A stretch of DNA of 64,000 bases from Bacteroidaceae bacterium. Its GTDB lineage: Bacteria; Bacteroidota; Bacteroidia; Bacteroidales; Bacteroidaceae. A program made the translations under genes and the position numbers. Of the stretch, positions 42,862-52,640 are shown piece by piece. The DNA lies in the NCBI GenBank assembly GCA_017622495.1, contig JAGAQY010000054.1, forward strand, positions 52,455 through 116,454, read 5' to 3'. The notes under the pieces are model-generated. The model saw only the letters and a program-made list of their open reading frames with translations. It searched no databases and had not been told where the DNA came from. Position 1 is the first letter of the stretch. Each line of letters begins with the position of its first letter.

Positions 42862-44811
42862 TTACCAGAGCAATACGTAAAGGATTACAGTGATAACACA
42901 GATGCCGAGTGCTCCCCAACCGTAGCCCTTAGAGGTCTTGAAGAGGTCGAGGTCGATGGGCAAGCCCTTCGGGTCGCGCTTCTTGTCGCGTGAGTTGCTG
43001 TAGAGCCATACGCCAGCTTCACCTACCAATACGCCGAAGAAGAAGAAGGCTTGGAAACCTATGTCGTTGAGGTAGGCGATGAAGTGGTTCTCAGGAGTAG
43101 CTGTATCGGGAAGCAGAGCGCCCCAGATAACTACAACAGCAGCTGCGAGGATGAAGAAGAGACCGATGCCACCGAGAATCTTACCCCACTTGAGCATCTT
43201 CTTCTGGTCAGTTGCTGAAGGCAACTCGCAAGCCACAGCGTGGTTGTCGGTGTAAGAGATGAAGATGAAGAGGAAGAAACCGATGATGAAGACATAACCT
43301 GCACGGAGCTGGAAGGCCACATCGGGGATGATGAACTTGAAGAGTACACCGAGGAGGATGGTCACGATAGCTGTCCATACGGCAGCACGTGAGCTGGCAC
43401 GCTTCCAGAGCAAGCCGAGACCGAACACGAGGATGATACCCGGATAGATGAAGCCTGAGTACTCCTGGATGTACTGGAACGCCTGGTCGAGACCGCCGAG
43501 CAAAGGCTTAACGGCTACAGCAGCGATGATGAGCGCTACCAATGAGGTGAGACGGCCTACGTTTACGAGCAACTTGTCACCTGCATTCTTGTTGATGTAC
43601 TTCTTGTAGATGTCCATCGTGAAGAGGGTAGAGGTACTGTTGAGCATAGATGCCAAAGAAGAGATGATGGCTGCGGTGAGGGCTGCGAATGAGAGACCCT
43701 TGACACCTGTTGGGGTGAAGTTACGTACCAGCCAAGGATAAGCGTCGTCGGCTACGTTGATGCTACCCTGCAGACCGGTGAAGGCATCGGGATGGATAGA
43801 AATATAGTATGCGCAGATACCGGGCAATACCACGATGAAGGGGATGAGGATCTTGAGGAAGCCAGCGAAGATAAGACCCTTCTGAGCCTCTTGCACGCTC
43901 TTAGCTGCCAAACCCTTCTGGATGATATACTGGTTGAAACCCCAGTAACCCAGGTTGGTCAACCATACACCACCGATGAGAGCTACCAAACCAGGCACGT
44001 TGGCAAATGCCTCGGGGTTGTGTGACTCCTGCACGATGAGGTGGAAGTGTGAGTCGTTGATGTGGTCGCCCGTTGTGAGGTCGGTATACAGGTTGCTGAT
44101 ACCAGCGATGAAACCGTCGCCACCACCCACAGCGCTCAGGGCGTAGTAAGCTGTGATGAGACCACCACCTACGAGGAATACTACCTGGAACACGTCGGTC
44201 CATGCTACAGAGGCCAAACCACCATAGATAGAATAGATACCGGCGATGACGAAGAGCATGACGATGATAATCATACGCAGAGAAACCTCCATGCCGAGGA
44301 ACGATACGGCAAGACCGTTCAAGCCAAGGATCTGCTCAATAGCCAAGGCACCGAGCCATGCTACAGAGGTGAGGTTTACAAATACGTAGAGGATAAGCCA
44401 GAAGATAGAGAAGGCCAGACCTACACCGTCGTTGTAACGCTCGCGGAGGAACTGAGGAATGGTGAATATCTTACGCTTCAGCATGATAGGCAAGAGGAAC
44501 TTACCTACAATAATCAAGGTCACGGCGGCCATAATCTCATAGGCTGCTGTGGCAATACCGTCACGATAACCGGTACCTGACATACCGATAAACTGCTCGG
44601 CAGAGATGTTGGCGGCGATGAGCGAAGCACCCACGGCCCACCATGTCAGTGTGTTACCTGCCAAGAAGTAGTCATTGGCACTCTTTTCTTCTCCCTTCTT
44701 GTTACGTCCCAGGAACAGGCCGAGCGCAACAAGAGCCACAAGATAGATGACCAGGATGACGAAGTCCACGGTCTTGAATCCCGATTGGCTGATTGCATCT
44801 AAAATGTTCAT
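42862..44811 (-). CDS. Sodium:solute symporter (SSS family), probable arabinose transporter
   Basis: The product is 649 aa with about 14 membrane helices. It carries SSS features: NDYFLAGNTLTWWAVGASLIAANISAEQFIGMSGTGY near the N-terminus, GLNGLAVSFLGMEVSLRMIII, and AALTAAIISSLASMLNSTSTLFTMDIY with the sodium-site serines. It resembles SGLT-type sugar carriers. Its position between galM and araR makes L-arabinose the likely cargo, as in the B. thetaiotaomicron arabinose operon, though galactose or glucose cannot be excluded by sequence alone. Confidence 0.92.
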   Translation of the reverse strand: MNILDAISQSGFKTVDFVILVIYLVALVALGLFLGRNKKGEEKSANDYFLAGNTLTWWAVGASLIAANISAEQFIGMSGTGYRDGIATAAYEIMAAVTLIIVGKFLLPIMLKRKIFTIPQFLRERYNDGVGLAFSIFWLILYVFVNLTSVAWLGALAIEQILGLNGLAVSFLGMEVSLRMIIIVMLFVIAGIYSIYGGLASVAWTDVFQVVFLVGGGLITAYYALSAVGGGDGFIAGISNLYTDLTTGDHINDSHFHLIVQESHNPEAFANVPGLVALIGGVWLTNLGYWGFNQYIIQKGLAAKSVQEAQKGLIFAGFLKILIPFIVVLPGICAYYISIHPDAFTGLQGSINVADDAYPWLVRNFTPTGVKGLSFAALTAAIISSLASMLNSTSTLFTMDIYKKYINKNAGDKLLVNVGRLTSLVALIIAAVAVKPLLGGLDQAFQYIQEYSGFIYPGIILVFGLGLLWKRASSRAAVWTAIVTILLGVLFKFIIPDVAFQLRAGYVFIIGFFLFIFISYTDNHAVACELPSATDQKKMLKWGKILGGIGLFFILAAAVVVIWGALLPDTATPENHFIAYLNDIGFQAFFFFGVLVGEAGVWLYSNSRDKKRDPKGLPIDLDLFKTSKGYGWGALGICVITVILYVLLW

Positions 44812-44893
44812 ATTTTTTTGGTGTTTTATTGATTAATGATTTGTTGGATTATTGTTGGAGAACTCGGAGGAATGCTCCCCCGAGTCAACATAC

Positions 44894-46057
44894 TTACTTC
44901 TCTACGCTAAACTTATACACGCAGTGGCTGTAGTACTCCTGACCGGGCTCGAGAATAGCTGAAGGCCAGCCTTCGAGGTGGCTCTTGTTGGGAGTGTCGG
45001 GGTACTTCTGAGTCTCCAGACACATACCTGTGCGCTGGTTGATGCTCTTGCCGTCCTTACCAGTAGTAGTGCCATCGAGGAAGTTTCCTGAATAGAATTG
45101 GATACCAGGCTCGTTGGTGTAAACATCGAGTACGATGCCTGTAACGGGGCTCTTTACTGTAGCACATACCTTGGTGTCGTCGCACTTGGTGTTGAGTACC
45201 CAGTTGTGGTCGTAACCGTTACCGTTCTTCAGCTGTTCGAAGTCGAAGTTGGTGATTTCCTTGCCTACCTCCTTGAATGCGGTGAAGTCCATCGGAGTGC
45301 CAGCCACGGGAGCAATCTCGCCAGTGGTCATATAGGTGCTGTCCACGGGAGTGTAGCAGTCGGCATTGAGCTGCAGCAGGTGGTTGGTGATAGGCATCTG
45401 GTGGTCACCATTGAGGTTGAAGTAGCAGTGGTTGGTCTGGTTGATGACAGTCTTCTTGTCTGTAGTAGCTGTCCATACGATGTCGATGGCGTTGTCATCG
45501 GTCAGTGTGTAGGTGGTCTTGGCTACCACGTTACCGGGGAAGCCTGCTTCACCGTCGGGGCTAACCTTCACAAGTACAATCTGATTGTCGGTAACCTTCT
45601 CAACATCGAATACCTGGTTCTGCCAACCCATAGGAGCGGGCTCCAATGTGCAACCACCGTGCAGGCAGTGGCCAAAGTTATTCTTGGGCAGGTCATATAC
45701 AACATCGTCGATGGTGATGACACCGTTGGCGATACGGTTGGCATAGCGTCCTACCGATGCGCCGAAGTCGCTGGGCTTGGTGGCATAGTCGGTGATGTTT
45801 GAATAGCCGATCACTACGTCCTGCATGTTGCCGTCCTTGTCCGGTACCATGATAGAGACGATACGTCCGCCAAAGTTGGTTACACATACCTCCATGCCGT
45901 TCTTGTTGGTCAGCGTGTAGAGGTCTGTCTGCTTGCCTTGCTGTTCTGACTGGAAGTCAGCGCGTTTCAGTCCTGAGATAGGTTCGCTCTTCTGAGGAGC
46001 GTTGCAAGCGGTGAGCATTGCGAGGGCGCAAATAGCTCCGAAAAATGCTTTTTTCAT
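44894..46057 (-). CDS. galM: Aldose 1-epimerase, lipoprotein form
   Basis: The product is 387 aa. A lipoprotein signal peptide with lipobox LTAC (Cys about 18) places it in the periplasm or outer membrane. The mutarotase fold has VTNFGGRIVSIMVPDKDG, FGASVGRYANRIANG, the catalytic His in NQTNHCYFNLNGD, FGHCLHGG and the C-terminal catalytic Glu in RTGMCLETQKYPDTPN. It interconverts sugar anomers before uptake. It is the first gene of the galM-symporter-araR group, with an 82-bp gap to the symporter. Confidence 0.95.
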   Translation of the reverse strand: MKKAFFGAICALAMLTACNAPQKSEPISGLKRADFQSEQQGKQTDLYTLTNKNGMEVCVTNFGGRIVSIMVPDKDGNMQDVVIGYSNITDYATKPSDFGASVGRYANRIANGVITIDDVVYDLPKNNFGHCLHGGCTLEPAPMGWQNQVFDVEKVTDNQIVLVKVSPDGEAGFPGNVVAKTTYTLTDDNAIDIVWTATTDKKTVINQTNHCYFNLNGDHQMPITNHLLQLNADCYTPVDSTYMTTGEIAPVAGTPMDFTAFKEVGKEITNFDFEQLKNGNGYDHNWVLNTKCDDTKVCATVKSPVTGIVLDVYTNEPGIQFYSGNFLDGTTTGKDGKSINQRTGMCLETQKYPDTPNKSHLEGWPSAILEPGQEYYSHCVYKFSVEK

Positions 46058-46087
46058 ACTGCTTTTCTGTTATAAAATGGTTAATTC

Positions 46088-46187
46088 TAGTGTTTGCACA
46101 TTATTGCGAGTGTAAAAGTAACACTATTTCTTTATATAAAAGAATAGAAAAACATGTTTTATAACATAAAGTGTTTGTTTCACACTT
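46088..46187. promoter_or_regulatory. Candidate arabinose operator region upstream of galM
   Basis: AAGTGT-N7-ACACTT (46169-46187) and TAGTGTT...AACACTA (46088-46094 / 46120-46126) are inverted repeats with a shared AGTGT/ACACT half. AAAACATGTTTT (46149-46160) is another palindrome. A TACTTTTA -7-like box lies near 46115. The assignment to AraR is inference from position. Confidence 0.35.
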
Positions 46188-46348
46188 TTGTGTATGAGGA
46201 AAAATATATATTATCGAAGTGAAAAAGGGGTAGTTCACTTGTGCAATCTGAACCTCAAGGTGTAAAATGGTCTTTCGAACTGAACTTTTGTCGTGGTTTT
46301 AGTGTTTTGATGTGTCAAAATGTCTTTCGTGGGTTTGAACCTGCAATT

Positions 46349-46377
46349 TGGAATACGTTTTGCCGTTTGGGTCGACG
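46349..46377 (+). promoter_or_regulatory. Stress element upstream of clpB, shared with dnaK
   Basis: TGGAATACGTTTTGC has the same TGG-to-TTGC spacing as the dnaK site. CGTTTTGCCGTTT (46356-46368), 3 bases and TCGACG (46372-46377) match the dnaK site (4798-4819) at 18 of 19 fixed positions. It lies 50-80 bp before the ATG. Confidence 0.55.
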
Positions 46378-46427
46378 AATATATATTCAAAATTTGAATT
46401 GTTAAATTTTTAATCTAACAAAAGGCT

Positions 46428-48590
46428 ATGAACGGAAACTTTACAACAAACCAGAATGAAAAGAACAGCTTCCTGAACCGCTTTGCCATCAACCTCAACG
46501 AGGCGGCAAAGAACGGAAAGCTGGATCCGGTGATTGGCCGTGACGAGGAGATACGTCGTATCCTCCAAATCCTCAGTCGCCGTACGAAGAACAATCCTAT
46601 ACTGATAGGTGAACCCGGTACGGGTAAGACCGCCATCGTGGAGGGCCTTGCCCATCGTATATTGCGTGGCGACGTGCCCGAGAACCTCAAGCGCAAGCAG
46701 GTCTACTCACTTGATATGGGCGCATTGGTGGCAGGTGCCAAGTATAAGGGTGAATTTGAAGAGCGCCTCAAGGGGGTGGTCAACGACGTGATACAGTCGG
46801 CCGGTGAGTGCATCCTCTTCATCGACGAGATACATACACTCGTTGGCGCTGGTGCCGACGGCAGTGGCGCTATGGATGCAGCAAACATCTTGAAGCCTGC
46901 TTTGGCCCGTGGTGAACTGCGCTCTATCGGTGCTACCACACTCGATGAGTATCAAAAATACTTTGAGAAGGACAAAGCGCTGGAACGCCGTTTCCAGACG
47001 GTGATGGTGGACGAGCCGGATGAAGCCAGCTCAATCTCTATCCTTCGCGGACTCAAGGAGCGCTACGAGAACCACCATAAGGTACGTATCAAGGACGAGG
47101 CCATCGTGGCAGCCGTGGAACTCTCGAGCCGTTATATCACCGAGCGCTTCCTCCCCGACAAGGCCATTGACCTCATGGATGAGGCTGCTGCCAAGCTGCG
47201 TATGGAGCGCGACTCGGTGCCCGAGGAACTGGACGAGATTACCCGTCACCTCAAGCAACTCGAGATTGAGCGCGAGGCCATCAAACGTGAAAAAGATGAG
47301 GCCAAACTTGCTCAGTTGAAAGAGGAGATCGAGAAGCTGCGTGCCGAGGAAAAGACCCTTTCGGAAAAGTGGCAGGCCGAGAAGCGCCTCATCGACGAGA
47401 TACAGCAGAAGAAGCAACTCGTGGAGCAACTCAAGGTAGAGGCCGACCGTGCTGAGCGCGAGGGTAACTACGGCCGTGTGGCCGAGATTCGTTATGGTCG
47501 CCTCAAGGAGGTGGAGGCACAGATTGCCGCTACGCAACAGCAACTTCACGACAAGCAAGGCGATGGCGCTCTCATCAAGGAGGAGGTCACTGCCGATGAT
47601 ATTGCTGATGTAGTGAGCCGCTGGACAGGCATCCCCGTGAGCAAGATGCTCGAGAGCGAGCGCCACAAGCTGCTCCACCTCGAAGAGGAGCTTCACCGCC
47701 GTGTCATCGGGCAGGACGAAGCCATCTCAGCTGTAGCCAATGCCGTACGCCGTAGTCGTGCCGGCATGCAGGACCCCAAGCGTCCCATCGGTTCGTTCAT
47801 CTTCCTCGGTACCACGGGTGTGGGTAAGACGGAGCTGGCGCGTGCCCTGGCCGACTACCTTTTCAACGACGAACGTTTGATGACCCGTATCGACATGAGC
47901 GAGTATCAGGAGAAGTTCTCCGTGACGCGACTCATCGGTGCGCCTCCGGGCTACATCGGCTACGATGAGGGTGGACAACTCACCGAGGCTGTGCGCCGCA
48001 AGCCCTACTCTGTAGTGCTCTTCGACGAGATCGAGAAGGCTCACCCCGACGTGTTCAACATCCTCCTGCAAGTGCTCGACGATGGACGTCTCACCGACAA
48101 CAAGGGCCGTACGGTGAACTTCAAGAATACCATCATCATCATGACGTCGAATCTCGGAAGTGCGTATATCCAGCAACAATTTACCACCTTGACTGATGCA
48201 AACCGGGAAGAACTGATTGAGAATACCCGCAAGCAGGTGATGGAGCTTTTGAAGCAGACCATAAAGCCCGAGTTCCTCAACCGTATCGACGAGACCATCA
48301 TGTTCCTACCGCTCAACCGCGAGGAGATAGCTCAGGTGGTGCGCCTCCAAATCAACAGCGTATGCCGCATGCTGGCTGCCAATGACATACGCCTGCGCCT
48401 CACCGAGAAAGCGGTGGACTACATTGCCAACGAGGGCTACGACCCCGAGTTTGGTGCACGTCCCGTGAAGCGAGCCATACAGAACCTGCTGCTCAACGTG
48501 CTATCCACCAAAATATTAGGTATGGAGATAGACCGCAGTCGCGAGATAGTGGTTGATACAGGTCCGGATGGATTGACATTTACAAACTGA
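46428..48590 (+). CDS. clpB: ClpB disaggregase lacking the N-terminal domain
   Basis: The product is 720 aa against about 860 for full ClpB. It starts directly before the first AAA+ ring ([20 protein letters not shown]; Walker A GEPGTGKT 61-68; Walker [15 protein letters not shown]). The long ClpB-type coiled-coil middle domain (about 255-385) binds DnaK. The second ring has Walker [10 protein letters not shown] (about 461) and [15 protein letters not shown]. The usual 140-residue N-domain that grips substrates is absent and no trace is found upstream. It rescues aggregated proteins with DnaK. A stress element shared with dnaK precedes it. Confidence 0.93.
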   Translation: MNGNFTTNQNEKNSFLNRFAINLNEAAKNGKLDPVIGRDEEIRRILQILSRRTKNNPILIGEPGTGKTAIVEGLAHRILRGDVPENLKRKQVYSLDMGALVAGAKYKGEFEERLKGVVNDVIQSAGECILFIDEIHTLVGAGADGSGAMDAANILKPALARGELRSIGATTLDEYQKYFEKDKALERRFQTVMVDEPDEASSISILRGLKERYENHHKVRIKDEAIVAAVELSSRYITERFLPDKAIDLMDEAAAKLRMERDSVPEELDEITRHLKQLEIEREAIKREKDEAKLAQLKEEIEKLRAEEKTLSEKWQAEKRLIDEIQQKKQLVEQLKVEADRAEREGNYGRVAEIRYGRLKEVEAQIAATQQQLHDKQGDGALIKEEVTADDIADVVSRWTGIPVSKMLESERHKLLHLEEELHRRVIGQDEAISAVANAVRRSRAGMQDPKRPIGSFIFLGTTGVGKTELARALADYLFNDERLMTRIDMSEYQEKFSVTRLIGAPPGYIGYDEGGQLTEAVRRKPYSVVLFDEIEKAHPDVFNILLQVLDDGRLTDNKGRTVNFKNTIIIMTSNLGSAYIQQQFTTLTDANREELIENTRKQVMELLKQTIKPEFLNRIDETIMFLPLNREEIAQVVRLQINSVCRMLAANDIRLRLTEKAVDYIANEGYDPEFGARPVKRAIQNLLLNVLSTKILGMEIDRSREIVVDTGPDGLTFTN

Positions 48591-48606
48591 ACCTTATAAA
48601 ATGAAA

Positions 48607-48635
48607 AAACGCCCTTTCATAGGGCGTTTCTTTTT
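48607..48635. terminator. clpB terminator, probably bidirectional
   Basis: AAACGCCCT (48607-48615) pairs perfectly with AGGGCGTTT (48621-48629), followed by CTTTTT; A-run on the left side. It separates two converging genes. Confidence 0.88.
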
Positions 48636-48654
48636 ATTGTTCTGTCTTGATTGT

Positions 48655-50889
48655 TTACTGGACTGCAATACTGTCGGTAGCCACGGTCTCAGCAACTTCT
48701 GTTGTCTCAGTGCTCTCTACGGTCTCTACGACTTCTACCTTGTTGAAGCAGGATAGGGGAGAGGGGAACTTAGCCCAAGCGAGCAGATTGCCAAGCCAAA
48801 GACCAGCAAGAACTACAATGAGAGCCGACAATGAGATGACCCACTTTTTCCATGTGGGCAGGCCCTTCTTTGCATAGGGGTCTTTGAGTCTCATCTTGGG
48901 GAATTTGGCTATGTCTGTCAAGGTCTCGCCGAAGGGGATGCTGATCTTTGATGCAGCATTCACAGCCCATCCATTGGCATTGAGCAGGGGGGCAATGTTA
49001 CGACGGCGCAACTTCATCCATGCCATTACCATGGCAGGTCCGGAGATGACGAGCATGATACCTACAAATACCATCAGCAGTTGCCACCACTTGAGGGCGA
49101 AGATACCCTTGAAGATGGATGTCAGAGCGGTACCAATCATACCGACAGCCATACCTAAGGCAGCAAAGATACCGGCAAACTTTGCTATATCGAAAGCTTG
49201 GGCAGGAACCTTGGCGTCAGCGGCTGCAGGCGCAGCTGTAGGAGCAGCATTGATCTTGGCGTTCATATCCTTCATCATGGCTGCATCTTTATCTGCTGCA
49301 CTCTTGTTGATGAGATTCTCGATGGTGGTTGCCAGGCGACGGTAGGGCGACCAGAATGCCTGACCCACGCTGATGGGGTTATCGATGATTTTGGTGATAA
49401 CAGCATCCCATACCACTCCATTGTTGTCGTAGTAGATGGCGTTCTTGCCTACTGCAAGGTCGCCAATCTCACCTACGGTAACGGCTGCTACAATGGTGAG
49501 CTTTCCAGGTTTACTTTGGGTGATACAGTCGCAATATACGAGGAACATGCCGCTTGCTGCTGCCATGGTATTGTGCTTGCCCATATCGGCTACTTTCATG
49601 CACAGACGACATTCGCGTTGGTCAATGATGAGACGTCCGCTTTGGAATACGGCATTAACCTTCTTGCTCTTGTCGTAGAAATCGTTCAACGTAACGAAGT
49701 TGCGTAGCAAACGGTAAAAATCGCGGTAGATGTGGAGGAACTTATCCACCATATCTATGCTATCGGCCTCTTCTTTCAGTGCTGCATCTTGTGCTACGAG
49801 GTCGAGCAGTGCTTGTTTCTTGTCGTCGCTTATTAGTTTGGTGATTGTTTCTATACCGAGACCTTCTACTTCGGCTCCTTTCTTGGCAGCTTTCCAGCTG
49901 TTGTATGCACTGAATGTGGCGCCTATGGCAGCCCATGACTCTTCGGTTATCACCTTTTCAGTGGGTTTGATAATGGCCAAAAGTGCTTCAAACTTGCCTG
50001 CCCAAGCAGGATTGATGGCTGCGTCGATGGGCAACTCTGGCTTGCTGGCAATGCGTGCAATGGGGTAAGAGGCAATATCATCGGTCTTCCCGGTAAGGTT
50101 ATCGGCACTTATAGACTCGATAAGTGCTACTTGTACGTCGAGCTTATCTGTACTCTCTGGTGCGAATGAGGCAAGACGGGCACGTACAAAATAGTCTTTC
50201 ACTTTGGAGTCTAAGGCATTGTATAACTCTATGGCTTTATCGGTGTCAGCACCATAGGGGGCCTCTATACTTGCGGCCTGCCATGCCGAGTAGTCTGCCA
50301 ATGCTTGATAGAATTTCTCGATGAGCTCGGCATTCACGCCATTCTCACCGCTGCGGTCAGCAACTCCGCCTACCGAGGTGATGGCTGCAGCGATAGCCGC
50401 TTTCTCGTCCAGGTCATTGGTGGTGATATCAGTGATGATGCCGTCGCCGTTGTATCGTGTCTTGGCAAAGATTGCGGCACTGTCGGCAGTGTCGGTCAAT
50501 GAGATTGTTGTTCCCTCTTTATTTAGGTTTGCGAGTATTTGTTTGGCTGAGTTGTAGAGTTTCTTTCCTGCTTCTTCCTCTTGGTTAAACTGCTCAATAT
50601 CTATTTTGTTATCACCCTTGAGAAGCATATCTGCGTTCTTGAGCACTGTGGTTACCCATTTGGCTGTAGCGATGATGTCATTGACGCGGATTTTACCATC
50701 ATTGTCTGTATCGATATATTTCAAACTCTTCTCGTCAATCTCAAGTCCCGAAGAAGGGCAAGAAAGTACGGTCCACATCTTGGGGTCCAGTTCGTCAAGA
50801 TGGGCGATATCGTTACCATTGTTGATTTTTACGCGTGTAGAGCCTCCTATGTTGTCGAAACTCCATGAGTGTTTTTTTGATTTTTCCAT
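48655..50889 (-). CDS. Large uncharacterised protein with EF-hand-like motifs and C-terminal membrane helices
   Basis: The product is 744 aa. Early residues contain IDTDNDGKIRVNDI, a good EF-hand calcium loop (D-x-D-x-D-G-x-I), and later RYNGDGIITDITTNDL, a weaker one. The middle (about 170-540) is soluble and mixed alpha/beta, with paired Cys (RECRLCMKV). The C-terminal 150 residues have membrane helices (FAGIFAALGMAVGMIGTALTS; WWQLLMVFVGIMLVISGPAMV; WVISLSALIVVLAGLWLGNLL) and an acidic Val/Thr-rich tail. There is no N-terminal signal, so the soluble part probably faces the cytoplasm. No named family was recognised. A TATCTTTG box precedes it. Confidence 0.8.
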   Translation of the reverse strand: MEKSKKHSWSFDNIGGSTRVKINNGNDIAHLDELDPKMWTVLSCPSSGLEIDEKSLKYIDTDNDGKIRVNDIIATAKWVTTVLKNADMLLKGDNKIDIEQFNQEEEAGKKLYNSAKQILANLNKEGTTISLTDTADSAAIFAKTRYNGDGIITDITTNDLDEKAAIAAAITSVGGVADRSGENGVNAELIEKFYQALADYSAWQAASIEAPYGADTDKAIELYNALDSKVKDYFVRARLASFAPESTDKLDVQVALIESISADNLTGKTDDIASYPIARIASKPELPIDAAINPAWAGKFEALLAIIKPTEKVITEESWAAIGATFSAYNSWKAAKKGAEVEGLGIETITKLISDDKKQALLDLVAQDAALKEEADSIDMVDKFLHIYRDFYRLLRNFVTLNDFYDKSKKVNAVFQSGRLIIDQRECRLCMKVADMGKHNTMAAASGMFLVYCDCITQSKPGKLTIVAAVTVGEIGDLAVGKNAIYYDNNGVVWDAVITKIIDNPISVGQAFWSPYRRLATTIENLINKSAADKDAAMMKDMNAKINAAPTAAPAAADAKVPAQAFDIAKFAGIFAALGMAVGMIGTALTSIFKGIFALKWWQLLMVFVGIMLVISGPAMVMAWMKLRRRNIAPLLNANGWAVNAASKISIPFGETLTDIAKFPKMRLKDPYAKKGLPTWKKWVISLSALIVVLAGLWLGNLLAWAKFPSPLSCFNKVEVVETVESTETTEVAETVATDSIAVQ

Positions 50890-50950
50890 ATTCTATATGT
50901 CGTAATTTGTTTTGCCGTATTGCTGTAATAATAAGTTTGTTAAAATCATG

Positions 50951-50958
50951 CAAAGATA
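50951..50958 (-). promoter_or_regulatory. -7 box of EF-hand-like gene promoter
   Basis: TATCTTTG on the minus strand, 62 bp before the start codon. Confidence 0.5.
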
Positions 50959-51132
50959 CGTTTTTTTTCTGTATATATAATATTACATTTGAAAAACTTG
51001 CACTAAGCGCATAGGTCAATATGAAAAAATGCAGCAGATATGTCATTGCATACCTGCTGCCTGTGTCCTTTTACAAGTGATAAATCCTGTTCCTTTTATG
51101 ATATAACAGAATTTGCTTGCTTGTTTCAGCCG

Positions 51133-52416
51133 TTACTCTACAGGGATGTTCTTGTTTACATTCTTGCAGCCGATGAGGGCATAGAAGAGGATGTAGGCCA
51201 GCATAGCCACTACCAACCAGTAGCTGGGAATGTAGCCGATGTTGAGGGCGAGCACGTTGTGCTGGATGAGCGGCATGATACCACCACCCACAACGAGCAT
51301 CATAAAGATACCTGATGCCTGCTCGGTGTACTTGCCCAGTCCCTCGACGCAGAGGTTGAAGATGGCGCCCCACATGATGGAGGTGCAGAGACCGCAAGCC
51401 GCGATGAAGGCACACTTCAAGGGTACCTCGCCACCCTTGATGGTCATGCTCATACTTTCGGGCAGGAAGATGGCGATGAGCAACAATGCAATGGCTACCG
51501 AAGACACGATAATCATCTGCAGGCGGGTCGATACCTTACCACTGATGATGGAGCTGAGGAAACGGCCGCAGAGCATGAGCAACCAGTAGGCTGCCGAGAG
51601 GGTGCCGGCAACAGCAGCCGAACCTTCGAAGCCGAGGTTGTTGATGTAGAAAATCATCTCATTGGGGATGCCGATCTCGATACCTACATAGAAGAAGATG
51701 GCTACAGCACCAAGCACGAAGTGGCGGAAGTTCCAGGCGCTGTGCTCGTACTTCACATTCTTGCCACGACCCAGAGCAGGTTCGGGGATGGCCACGAAGC
51801 TGATGATGAGGAAGGCCAAAGCGAATACACCCATACCGATGAAGAGCAGGGGAGCTACGTCGCCCATGCTGGTCTTGTCGGTAACGGTACCTACCAGCAC
51901 GCCTACGAGGAACGGAGTGAGTGTGCCGGAGAGTGAGTTGAGTGTACCGCCAGTCTGTACCAGCTGGTTACCCTTGTTGCCACCACCACCGAGGAGGTTG
52001 AGCATGGGGTTCACCACGGTGTTGAGCATACATACGCAGAAACCGCAGATGAAGGCACCGAGCAGGTAGATGATGAGGTTGAGCGCTACGGCCTGTCCGC
52101 CAACGCTGAACACGGCGATGTCGGCACCGAAGATGCTGCTGAGGTACTGCACCAGCAAGCCGATGAAACCTACGGCCAGGGCGATGAGGGAGGTCTTCTT
52201 GTAACCTACCGAGATGAGCATCTTGCCCGCAGGGATACCCATGAAGAGGTAGGCGGCAAAGTTCATCATGTTACCCATCATGCCGGCCCACTCATAGGTG
52301 TAGCCCCAAATAGTACCAAACGGCGCTGCCATGTTGGTGACGAACGAGATCATCGCGAAGATGAAGAACATGGTGATGATGGCCACCATGTTGCCATTCT
52401 TTTTTGTTGTTGTCAT
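51133..52416 (-). CDS. MFS sugar transporter, FucP/GlcP-like
   Basis: The product is 427 aa with twelve predicted membrane helices. It resembles the FucP/glucose-galactose group of major facilitators: MFFIFAMISFVTNMAAPFGTIWGY in helix 1, YLFMGIPAGKMLISVGYKKT in the loop after helix 2, and CVCMLNTVVNPMLNLLGGGGNKGN in helix 5. It is a proton-coupled inner-membrane sugar importer by family. Its position beside the SusC/SusD pair suggests it takes up a sugar released from the glycan they import. The substrate is not determined. Confidence 0.9.
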   Translation of the reverse strand: MTTTKKNGNMVAIITMFFIFAMISFVTNMAAPFGTIWGYTYEWAGMMGNMMNFAAYLFMGIPAGKMLISVGYKKTSLIALAVGFIGLLVQYLSSIFGADIAVFSVGGQAVALNLIIYLLGAFICGFCVCMLNTVVNPMLNLLGGGGNKGNQLVQTGGTLNSLSGTLTPFLVGVLVGTVTDKTSMGDVAPLLFIGMGVFALAFLIISFVAIPEPALGRGKNVKYEHSAWNFRHFVLGAVAIFFYVGIEIGIPNEMIFYINNLGFEGSAAVAGTLSAAYWLLMLCGRFLSSIISGKVSTRLQMIIVSSVAIALLLIAIFLPESMSMTIKGGEVPLKCAFIAACGLCTSIMWGAIFNLCVEGLGKYTEQASGIFMMLVVGGGIMPLIQHNVLALNIGYIPSYWLVVAMLAYILFYALIGCKNVNKNIPVE

Positions 52417-52470
52417 ACGTCTTTTAATTATTAATGTTTATAAAATGATTTTGCAGAGTATATCATTGTG

Positions 52471-52478
52471 CAAAAATA
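52471..52478 (-). promoter_or_regulatory. -7 box of MFS transporter promoter
   Basis: TATTTTTG on the minus strand, 55 bp before the start codon. Confidence 0.5.
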
Positions 52479-52640
52479 CACTTTTCTCGCAATATAATGT
52501 GCCATAGCACTTGTGTTTCTGCGTTTTTTACCGATTTTTATGCCTTGGATTCTTTTGTTTTCATCCTTTAGGCGCTTTTAAGAAACGAAGTGAATGATAA
52601 TTATATATGTTAGGTTGCAATTGTTATCTTTTGGGCAATG

